A DNA stretch of 64,000 bases from Branchiostoma floridae (lineage: Eukaryota; Chordata; Leptocardii; Amphioxiformes; Branchiostomatidae): positions 2,843,513-2,907,512 of the forward strand of contig NC_049991.1 in NCBI RefSeq assembly GCF_000003815.2. Direction: 5' to 3'. Of this stretch, positions 11,460 through 22,581 are shown in pieces. The position numbers and the translations under genes were made by a program. Numbering within the stretch: the stretch's first letter is position 1; the number at the start of each line of letters is the position of its first letter. Below the pieces are notes generated by a model, which was not told where the DNA came from, did not search any database, and saw nothing but the letters and a program-made list of their open reading frames with translations.

Positions 11460-14400
11460 TTTGTTGTACATGTGTTTGTGTATGTATGTATGTATGCATG
11501 TGTATGTGTGTGTGTGTGTCTGTATGTCGGTGTGTGTGACTGATTGTGTGTACAATACACTGTAAATGGACATTTCCTTTTCTATGAATTCCAATGAAAT
11601 GACCTTTCTATATCAGTTTAGTGCATGAATACTATTCAATGTCATACAACTGGATCTATCTATTGTAGACGCCTCCTATGTACATGTACTGCGCATGTAT
11701 ACACAGTTGTTTTTAATAAGCCTTTTCTTAATTTGCAGCCATCTGATATTTACAGAACGTATCAAAAATGCCTTGCAAAGAACAAAAGCAAATCGCATTC
11801 GGGGAATTCTTTTGAATACAGAATTGGTAAAATTTGCATAAGATCAGTAAAAGTCATTTCATAACTAAATGCGTAAACAACAATTTTAAGTAATTTGTCT
11901 AGAGAAGAATTGAATAATGAGACCCGTTCACGATGATTAGTTTCTTTGTGATCAATCAACAACTAAATCAGTTTTCTTCAAGCTTCTGGTTTCACCATCG
12001 ATCATATGTCTGTAAAATGTAAAACTATTTTAGATGGCTATATCTTTGGCTTGTGCTTGCGTGGCAAAAAAAAAAGGTTAAAGTGCTAAAGTTTATGTTT
12101 GAGTTCGCATTTCTCATTATTTACTGCGAAATGGCATTAAATGCTAACATGGATGAAAAGCGTAGAAAATGGTGTGTTTTGGGTGCAAATTGTGTTTCGG
12201 CCCGACTTTTTTTCCGGATATCCATACGCCTTCAATGTAAACAGGCCCGTGACCTAGATTGACCTCTGAAGCAACCCGCGGAGAAGGCCAAACGCGCTCC
12301 AGTGCAAAACTCCCTTCCGTGACTAACTCCTCTCCCGGCAATGTAGAGGGGTAATTTTTACGCCCTCACGGCGCCACCAAATCAGGTACATTCTAAAGCT
12401 CCCTTTCTCGCCAGAAATCTCCTTCCCATGGTAATATCCCTTCCCCCAGCATGCTTTGCGCGGAAAGACGTTCTCTTCCCCAGGGCACAAAAGCTTCCCC
12501 AATGCGCCCCGCTATGACCATGGATACCACCACGGAACCCGGGCGTGGATTAATCAGAGGGCGCTGTGTAGGAGCGTGGTTGGGGACCGTGCGAAGGAGG
12601 ATGCTGTAAAAGTACCATTGGTCAAATTATGCAAATAACCTTCCAATGTCAAGTGATGTAACACTCCAAAAATAGATATTTCATGAATATCATCGGAAGA
12701 ACACACACCAAGGAGATTTAGCAGCTGCATTAGCTATAGGTCAGTACGTTGAAATAGGAAGATAGCGAAAAGGTAACAAAAGATAGCAAAAAGTCCTCTC
12801 AACAACTTCAAGGTACTGTGGTTGGTTATATACTTATGAAATCCAAAATAAGTAATGTTCATCCATGTCCAAACTTACGAATTTGGAAAATGGAATTTCA
12901 GATTTTAGCATGTTGCACAACCAACACGGTAAAAAGCTCACTTTTCCAACCACCACAGGCGAAAATGAAAAAAAAAATACACAATAGATCTACAGACACC
13001 CAATACATTACATGCAGGTCTGAGGTCTACGAACTCTTGTTATAACTGTATGCAGTTTAAAGACTGGGATAATGTTAGATTCATAGGAATCAATTGATTA
13101 ATTCAAAAGTCCAGTCAGAACTGCTTTTTACGCTAGAAGCAAGCATTTCAGATTTCAGCCTCTCATGGGACTGTAGCCTTAGTTGATTGGAGGCGGGTCT
13201 CTTTGAGATAATCAAGCTCACCGGTCTTTAGATAACTACTGAAAATGATACTACGGGTACTGTGGAGATAACAGTGTACAAAAAGTCCAGTCAGAATGCA
13301 TTTTTATGTTTAAGAGCAAGCATTTTAAATTTCAGCCTCTCATGGCACTGTGGCTTGATTTGATTGGGGGCGTGGCTCTTTGAGATAATTAAGGACGTCG
13401 AAAATGATATCATAGATACTATAGAGGTGACCAACAACTTAATTCAGAAATGATCTTTTTTTCTGCAAACACACAAAAAAGATTATGTTCTGTTTTTCCC
13501 TCCGTGAAACGGAGAGTTTGTTTTCACCGCTGTTTGTATATCAGAGGAAAGTTTGTCAGCATGATAACTAGGGAACGCATGAATGGATTATTTCGATAAT
13601 TGATATGTGGGTAGGTGTGCACATGCCAAAGCAATGGTAGTAATTGTGGTACGGCAGGGCGCTCTAGCGGTGTGTAAGGGTTCTGCAGCAGAACTTCCGG
13701 TTTTTATATTTTTGGTTCGGGACTTGCTTGGGTGATGATTTTTCAGTGGTAGGTAGCTGTGTAAAAGCATAGTAAGGTGTGTGAGTTTTGGCCCCCTAGT
13801 GGTTTCCCAGGGGCAGTGAAATTAATTTTTGTGTTAGGTTTTGAGAAGAAATAATGAAAGCAGGGGTTGACGGATCGTAATGACTGTAGATATGCAGATA
13901 GCTTACGTAGTGATGTACATAATTGTATGTTTGTTGTACAAATTAGGAGGTAATTTTCATAATGCAATAGGTATGTGTAGAAACCTTCTACAGTGAATGT
14001 CTGTTAGCAAGATAACCGGTGAATGCCTGGATGGACTGATCTGATATATGGTATGTGAGGAGGTCTTTTGAAGGGGAAGAAACGTACGTAGCGTTTTTTT
14101 TTTTTTTTTTTGTCTAGTGGCTTCTGACGGTTTTGCAGGGGATGTTTTTAGTTGGAAAATTGGGTGTAGCGTGGCTGTTGCGTAATGGTGCATATATCTG
14201 GGTGGTTACGTCATACCCATGTGATAGTGGAAAGATTGACAAGAAGTGACCCCAAAGGCCATAGTTGCGGCAATAGAGGTCAACACGGCTATATACCAGA
14301 CTTTAGTGTCTAAGATTACAATACAATTGCTTATAGGGACAGTATATCATACATGATGGGGTGTACATGTTCCCCATAAGATTTAATAATCTATAAACAT

Positions 14401-17400
14401 TTCTTTTTTTCAGTTAGAAATGTAATACGTTTGACTGTCCTGTTATGAAATGCTGCGGATTAACTAATTGTGCAAACTAGCCCCTAGTTTGCATTAATAG
14501 TCCTTTATTACCTTCCCCAAGAAGGTTATGTTTTGGTAAGCGTTTGCATGTATGTATCTATGTTTGTAGAAGACCAGCATAATAGAGAACGCCTGGATGG
14601 ATTGTATTGATATTCGGTATTTTGGTAGGTCTTGATAAAGTCTGGAAACAATTAGATTTTGGGCCCCCTAGCGACCTATAACGGTACTGCAGTGAAAGTT
14701 CTGGGTTTGATATTTCGAGTTCTGGATATGTTGCGGCTATCTATGAGTTTTGAGTGGTAGACAGCTCTTGATGCCGAGAGTAAGTGGTATAGGTTTGCCC
14801 CCCCCCCAGCGGCTTGTTTTGGTACTGCAGGGCAGATTTTGTGTCAGACTTTGAAAGGGAATAACTCAAGAAGGGGTTAACGGATTGTCATGATTTTTGT
14901 TATGTACATAGCTTAAGTGATGCCTCATTTAATAACATATTACATATGAAAATTGGAATCTTATTTGCATAATCAATTAGGAAATTGTCTAAACACGCTC
15001 AGTTCAATTATAGGACCGCTGCAACATGTGACGTTTGTAAATGAGGAAGAGAACAATATTGATAGATATATATATTATGCAAAAATAAGACCTAATTTGC
15101 ATAATTAATGAGAAAATGTTATTATGTCATTGTTGTAAATGACGGGAACTTCTTACTTGTAGCATTTGGAAGTTATATACAGGTGAATAAGGTCCTTATT
15201 TGCATCAGTTATCATAAAATGCGATAATAGCCTTCTTTTTTTAATATAGATTGCGCATGTCTATTTGGTGGAGGAAATGATCATCTTATATAATTTATGC
15301 AAATGAGAACATTATTTGCATAAATAATGACAAACGATTGATACAGCAATTGCAAAAGATCATTTGGCGAAGGTATGGGTTCGTGGAACTCTAGTTATAG
15401 AAGGCATCTCCCAAGTTATCTAGAGATCACAAATCATGACGATCCGTCAACCCTTCCCGTGTTATTACCCTCCAAAGGGCTGATGCAGGCGCGGAAGATT
15501 TCCTGTAAATTCCGGGAATTTTTACCAATCGGACATACTAGTACACTACTCAGTTAGGCTAATATTTCTCTCTTTGTTAGTTACATCTGTCTTATCTTTG
15601 AGTATTTGCTATTATGAAATAAAGTATTCGTATAAACTGTCCTCATTATTTATGCAAATTAGTCTCTGATTTGTATTATAAAAATTGATCATGTAAAGCA
15701 TCTCCAAAGCTATCTCACTCCCTCGCTCGCTCACAGCCCATTACATTGAAAGCTATCTGCATCCCAAATACCATGACAATCTGTGAACCCAAATCATTCC
15801 ACTCCAAAGGGATGATGCAACTACGTGGGCGCCGAAAAGTTCCTGAAGAATTCCGGGAATTTTTTTTCCAATCGGACGTATCATATACTGTAAGGCTAGT
15901 TCCTGAGATGTCTATAAAAAACACCCTCCAACCACCACAGCCTCACCCATTTCACGGAGGTTGATTTTTACGAACGCTTGTTTGATATGCACTCTTGATG
16001 AATTTGCGTCATCGGAGGTTGCCAAAAAAATGGGTATCCGCCAACCTCCGGAATCGTAAAAGAAACTCCGGTCCGAGACCACAACGAATAAAATCGTTTT
16101 ACATTACGGGGGGTTCGAAATATTGTTTCCATCACATTCTTTGCTTTTTCATGAGTTAAGGAAGTATGATTCTGTACTCCTGTAAAAATAAGTATAGATT
16201 TAATTTATCATGAAAGATTCACATGCATGCCATATTTTTAGAAACCATTTACTGGGTATTTTCACATCTATTACATCCAGTCATTGTTTATCTGCAAATG
16301 TTTTCTGACTCACGACCGTCAGCATGTTCCTTCAAAGGCGAAGAAACCAACGGAAAAAATTCTAACACCAGTGAGATCCATGACGATCCCGGGAACGACG
16401 TGTACCACTGCATCAACGACGATGAAATCAACGACCCAGAACAGGCTGCTCACCAAAGTCCACACGGGGGACAGCAAGCAGCAGAAGGTTTTGTTGTTTG
16501 TTACCATTTCTACCACAAATGCATTAGAAGATCAATTTTATAGTATTTCAGGTCACTTGTTAGAATATTTCCATTTTTAGTATATCTGTTGATGTATTGG
16601 TCAACAGATGAACGTAACACGTTTAGCTATTGAGATTCTCCATATGACAATGAACAGGTGTCAGAAGACGCCTTTTCAAAGCCGCCATACTGAACCTTCC
16701 ATACACGTCACCTTAAAGTTATGGTTTTATGACATCGATGTTGGTTATTTTACAGCTAATTGTACTCTTTCATGTCAACCATCAACAATCAGCCAGTATG
16801 AAGAAAAAAATTGGCGGTTATGTAAAGCTCTTTGACGAATGCAAAATGATGGCAGCAAGTAAAGAATGATATGAAGTATTGTCTGCTCACAGGTACTAAC
16901 GATGCCTCGGACAGCTGTGAGTTCCCCAGAGGACTCTACGGGACATTTATTCGTCCCAATCTGCTCCTCCATGTTGCAATCGTCATCATAATAGCAGCCG
17001 TCATTGCTGTAGTAGCTGGACTCGTCGCATTCCTCACGACCATAGATGAGGCTCATCCTCTCTCACCCAACAGTCCTCTGGAGCGGAGTGTCACGTCAAG
17101 CCGACCAGTGTCACCATTCCCCGCCACCTCTGCCGGTTCCACACTGGAAAACAACAGTTTAACTCTCTCGGTTGGTTTCCTATCTTGCATTCGACGTGTA
17201 GTCTCGATTTTGGATCACTAGAATTGGGTTTCTGGGCAACTGATTCAAAGTCCTATCTAAAATTATGAAATTTTTTTATTAATTTATTATGAATATTTTT
17301 TTTAAATATTTAGAAAATATATGTAAGAAACAAGCTGTCAAAAGCCACCTACCTAAGGTTTAGTCCATGGAAATCTCACATTTGCAGCGTAGTCTGACTC

Positions 17401-19769
17401 GTAAAGTATCCATCTAGTGATTTTGTGCCGAAACCCTTTTCACACCACCTGCTGACCTTTAAACTCTATAAACAAGACCTGATTGCGAGCACGCTGCACT
17501 TACTCGACAGTTTAACAGACATTCCAAATATGGTCAACAAAATATGACAGCCACAACCCTAATAACCTGTAATATTCAGCTCCAAATTGCCAAAAATTGG
17601 CAACAAAATGGCTTTTGCCTTCATTTGTTTTAAATAGACTGGCTCTTCTTGGACCTTCTGTGTCTGCTTCAAATAAGTGACCATTTGCCCTGTTCTTTAT
17701 GCCAAAGAAGAGGCAGCTGGTAATAGAATAATAAGCATATACATTCTTATGAACACGCGAAGCTTCCAGGTTATAAAATGATAGCATTAGCCATTACGCC
17801 TTACAAAGCAATGAAATCTGTTACATTCTGATATATACATCTTAAACAGCCCGTAACGATTGTAACGGAAGAGCCAACCACTGCAACAGATTTGCCCCCA
17901 TGGAAGATAGCTGATGGTGTCACGGCGCCGAATGTGTCCTCTACCGACCTGTATCTGGAAACAACGAGCGTGTTTCCGCAAACCGGAACAGCAAATGCAA
18001 TCACCCCGACAAGTACAACTAAGGTAAGAAAATGTCCTATTTCAACGTGATGAATCGCAGTTTACATGTACGGTAGTACATTTGTATTCCTTTTATCACA
18101 AAATCTTCCAGGTTGTAAAATAAAAAAAATGACAATTTAAGCCCGGTTAAAAAGCACAAGGTAACAGATACTCAAGCAACTGGATAAAATTGTGAAGTTA
18201 TAAAAGTTTATCCAGTTGCTTGTGAGTTCCTGTAACCTTGCTTCCCTCTATTTGATCCAGTTGCTTGAAGAACTGTAATTCTGCCTAGATCTATTTGACT
18301 GTGAAGGAAGACCCAACCAACTCAACAATCTTGCCCATATGGACGACAGCTGACGTGGAGACGAGTGTGTCTCCGACCGATTCCCATCTGGAAACGAGTA
18401 CGTCTCCACAAGCTGGAACAACAAAGACGGTCACACCGGCAACTACAGCCAAGGTAATAAGAAACGATTCAAGATCTTTGAAATGACCCAGCCTATCATG
18501 TATCGCAAATGATGTGTATTTTAATTTACAGTGATACGAACATGATTGTATATTCATTTGTCTCCAGGTGTTGACACATAATGTCGAAAGGACAAGATTT
18601 GACCAGCTTCAGAAGACTACAAAGCAACACCCTTCAATCACTCACAAAGGTACCACAATCGGCCTTCATTTGTCCTTCACTGACGTGACCTGCTAACTTG
18701 CCTCAAACTCCGACGACTGTTGTGTCCCTATGACTGTCGTCATGAAAAACGACTCTCTTGTGTTCTCTGTTCATTATTTGATGGGAGATAACAGGAAATA
18801 CCCATCGATCCGCCACATTCTTCAATAATGCCCTCCCTTTCCCCCCACATAGGAGAGTGCTACCAAAGTCTGGGTTGCTGGGAGGATCGTTTCGACCGCG
18901 CCATTCCAATACTCGAGGGGACAGATCCACGTCTGGATGGCATCTATGGAGCTCGAAACAACCCCGTCGAGAAGTGTTACCAGGTAGCGAATTCTCGTGG
19001 GTTTATCGTGTTTGCTGTACAGGATGGCGGGCAGTGTTTCGGGTCTGCTGATGGCCACAACACTTTCTTCAAGTACGGACGTTCCTCCGCCTGTGGAGTG
19101 GACGGCAAAGGCGGGAGCTGGACAAATGAAGTCTACCTGATTGGTATGTAGCACTCGATGACTGTCTTTTGCGTCTAGAAAATGCTCCATGGGTACACGC
19201 AAATGTACGTTTACGATACTGCAATCAATTGCACTATTAACAGTTTAGGTACGTGACAGGATTCTTGTGTAGTGTGATCACATGTTCTCTTGTACTACGA
19301 TAAATGTCCAAGTCAAAATATTGCAATAAAATGTGCGCTCTAACCAAGGATAAATATTCATATGATCCTATGATAAGGATGTTTATAACATGGCAACGAT
19401 ACCCTGCGATATCGTACATCATAGAAACAGTAAATCATCAAATACATATTGTAGAGACCAGAGTCATTCATATAAATATGACAATGCTGATGACAGTCCT
19501 CTCGTCTGCACCAGGAGTCAATGTTGCCCTGGGAAAGCCAGCGTTTCAAACAAGCCTTATCCATCATACCAGCGGGATTGCCAGTCTTGCCGTAGACGGG
19601 AACACCGATACCAACTACGATCATGGTTCCTGTACACACACTATAGACATTGGGGAGACTAACCCGAGCTGGTGGGTGGATCTTGGGCAATCGTATGTGA
19701 TTGACAGGTATTTGTACAGATTTTACATGTATATTAATATATCACTCATTACATTGGATATGTATTAAA

Positions 19770-19801
<32 letters not shown>

Positions 19802-22581
19802 TGAACATAATTTCAAAATTTAATATCTATAGTTGACATGAATGTTTTTCAAACTAAATCTATAATTTGCTTCTGCTTCTAGCGAATGTCAGTCAATGCT
19901 TGCCAAAAGAAAAAGTCTATGAAAAGATCAGAGTGAAAAGTATGATATGTTAACATTCCTTTGTTCATGTAAGACTATGCATGCTGAATATTTACTATAT
20001 TGTGCCCATACTTTTAATGTTCACTTCAAAGGCAAAGCACCTGATGATCCCCGTATCCAAGTTACAAGTTCCAATACAATACGGGATCTATTAATAGTGT
20101 GAAGAGGAAAGATAATCCAAATAGTCACAAAACTGAGTACCATTGCCATTGTCAACATCTACAGAGTACTCATCTTCAACCGCCAGGACTGTTGTTCGGA
20201 AAGAATCAACCCCTTCAACATCCACATCGGGGATTCTGACCAGGTCAGCACGAACCCCAAGTGTGGAGGTGATCATCAAATGAACTGGAACCAGCCGTCC
20301 ATTTCCGTCTCCTGTAAGGGGATGAAGGGTCGCTATGTGGGCGTCCGTCTTCCCGGATCCTCCCGAATACTGACCCTGTGTGAAGTCCAAGTATTTTTGG
20401 GTAGGCCTTCACTACGTTTACTTCACATGGCTATGGCGTATTCATAGGACGTTGTCATGAAAGTTATGTGACTTATTGGCGACAGATAATTGAGGCGACG
20501 TTACCATTTGTGCGAATTTCGCCTAGCGGCCACACATTTTGGCGACGAATGACCATCAATTCGAGGCCAATATTAGAGTCTACAAGGCTGAGTCAAAATG
20601 TGATGCAAGTGATTCTAAAACTCACATCGGCCAATTTTTAATCGTAGCCTTATTGTGAAATTAGAATATTCAATTATCGTCCTTTATCACTAAGGACGAT
20701 AACATCTATGCAAATTTCAATGTAATTAAAGTTAACGCGCGTTCTTCATCTCATCAGGTCGTTGTGCCCCAATGTTCCTCGACAATTCCGCACCGAAACC
20801 CAACAAAATATCGTTCGGTAAGAGTACAAAGGACATTTGTTTCCTTTAATAACTAACAAGACAGTTTCATTTCGTTTCAATAAAGTAAAAAAAAAAACAG
20901 GCTGTCATGCATTCCTGTCAAAATGTCACAAAATTGTATCAGTATCTATCAAGTCAGAGAAGTAGCAAGCGTCCTGGATGCAAAAATTGATTTCACCAAA
21001 AAGTTTACGTTTTAGGGTACCTGCGGGTTTACAGATCATGATAATGTTAATGTAAATAGACTAAGTGACCATTTACGTAACCATAAATACGTAATGCAAA
21101 CAAGGAGCTGAGTTACATCTACGTGGTGGTAGTTGCTATGAGTACGACGACACATGCACAACTGTCACTTTTGATACTAAATCAACGTTTTGCCGTTATC
21201 TAGATAGACACTTGATAGTATGTTAATGTTAAGTGTCACATGTAGGTATGCTATGCTGTGTTTTGAAGATGCATGCGTGATACTTAAGTTCCTTATCTAT
21301 TTCATCTATCAGAACAGGTATGTCGGATGGGAGATGGAGCATCCTACCGAGGAACAGTCTCTAAGACTGAAACAGGTAAGACCTGTCAGCGCTGGGACAG
21401 TCAGACACCTCATAAACACTATTACTCAACTGCAAAATTTCCTTCGTCCGGGCTGGAGGAGAACTACTGCCGGAAGACTGAAGACTGGACCGAAGTTTGG
21501 TGCTTCACCACGGATCCCAGCACGAGATATGAGATTTGTGACGTGCCAGTATGTGGTAAGGTCCGATGCTGTCACTTCTATGACTATGTTAGTGCTTTTA
21601 TTTTATCCTTATTTGCTACAACATCTACTCCATAATCTAACGCCATCTGATCAATCATAAAGTTTGCAGACTAATCAATTATATCTAAACAAAACAAGAA
21701 AATACTGCTAGCTTTGCGACCATTCCATAGGTAAGAAAGCAACACTCTCTAGTAGCGATAATAATTTTGCGGTCACCAATGGTTATAGCTTTGGCGTACC
21801 TGTTTCAGTTGTCGGACACAAGCGGCAAGGGTGCAAGGGAGGCTACATACGACTCGGGCTACACTGTATCCGTCTGGTTCCCATCCAAAAGTCTTTTGTG
21901 GACGCACAGCAGGCCTGTAAGGCGGATGGGGCGACTCTGGCTATGCCTAAAACAACAGAACTGGACCTCGCTCTGAGACGCCTGGTCAAAACATCCGGAG
22001 GCAACGACGAACACTGGATTGGCATGACGCAGGCTGGCGGCCTCGACTGGACATGGGTGGACGGGACACCTCTGGGACACTACCGGGTATGTGTTCTGTT
22101 GACAAGAATAATAGTTGCTAGATCTCGTACATTCCATTCTTATCTTCAACATTGGGGTCAGTACTTATGCCATTGCCAAGTCTTGTTTAATATTTGGTGC
22201 AGTCATCATTTTTCTCATCACCTCCTTTTCTAATTCCTGATTAGTCTGTTGCGAATTATTGTCTGTCTGGCTACACTCGTACTCCATTAATCCACAATGC
22301 AGATACATGAGGGAATGGTACACTGCATCACGTACATTACAGAAGATGGACAAATAAAGGATCACGAAAGTTTATACACTACTTTTAGTAATCTCGAAGA
22401 AATTAACATTAAAGCTGGTTTTCTTTTTCCCCAGGCATGGAACCCCGGTGAGCCAAGGGGTGACAAAGGGGTTGTACTGTGCGTTCAGTACTGGTTTTCA
22501 GGACATACTAGTGGTCCTATGTGGGACGACGCTGATTGCTCTGAGGAAAAGTGGTTCATCTGCCAAATTCTTCCTGCTTGA
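9530..22581 (+). CDS. Type II transmembrane lectin receptor: NPxY tail, stalk, fucolectin, kringle, C-type lectin (5' partial)
   Basis: Exons read: 9530-9616, 9799-10002, 11266-11355, 16338-16487, 16893-17170, 17850-18023, 18289-18453, 18568-18649, 18853-19143, 19515-19707, 20165-20400, 20758-20817, 21313-21555, 21809-22086, 22435-22581. All phases agree and the sum is 893 codons including the stop. The first exon with the ATG was not found. Order: cytoplasmic cassettes with two NPMY (NPxY-type) motifs; one membrane span (LLLHVAIVIIIAAVIAVVAG) followed by a Ser/Thr/Pro stalk built from two related exons; a Cys module (GECYQSLGCW to GGSWTNEVYL); a fucolectin-type F5/8C domain (NVALGKPAFQTS, RQDCCSER); a kringle (YRGTVSKTETGKTCQRW, NYCRK, WCFTTDP, CDVPVC); and a C-type lectin fold (WIGMTQ, WVDGTP, WNPGEP, MWDDADC). 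No signal peptide is seen, consistent with type II topology. Likely a cell-surface glycan receptor with endocytic or PTB-binding signals; function is inferred. Confidence 0.8.
10028..10071. repeat. (TG)n plus poly-G tract in intron
   Basis: Simple repeat directly after the splice donor of the 9799-10002 exon. The left arm has the equivalent poly-C/(CA)n at 3750-3775. Confidence 0.85.
12069..16337. other. Large intron of the lectin gene, repeat-filled
   Basis: No exon is recognised between 11355 and 16338. It holds two imperfect tandem blocks (about 13108-13215 and 13270-13395). From 13480 to 15300 there are several degenerate copies of the 'pGCATAACTC..GGATGGATT' dispersed family. Two related blocks lie at 15390-15550 and 15700-15900 (shared CCTCCAAAGGG and TTCCGGGAATTTTT). 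There is also a poly-T run near 14094-14113. Confidence 0.5.
18155..18242. repeat. Small fold-back repeat in intron
   Basis: ACAAGGTAACAGATACTCAA and CAACTGGATAAA on the left pair with TTTATCCAGTTG and TTCCTGTAACCTT on the right. It is a short hairpin between the two stalk exons. A related CCAGTTGCTTG motif recurs at 18258 and 39760, so it is probably MITE-derived. Confidence 0.55.
19769..19801. repeat. (CA)n microsatellite
   Basis: Simple repeat inside the intron that splits the fucolectin domain. Confidence 0.85.

Larger units (their letters stand above)
7745..12068. repeat. Right arm of large inverted duplication
   Basis: Reverse complement of 1560-5370. It carries the open copies of the lectin-receptor 5' exons. 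Arm-specific insertions include LINE pieces at 7888-8092 and 9034-9422, plus sequence at 10790-11400 that has no match in the left arm. Confidence 0.85.

Noticed and set aside
11233-11594. Cys/Val-rich and Thr/His-rich ORFs
   Set aside because: Only the 11266-11355 exon is real; the rest is translation through (TG)n.
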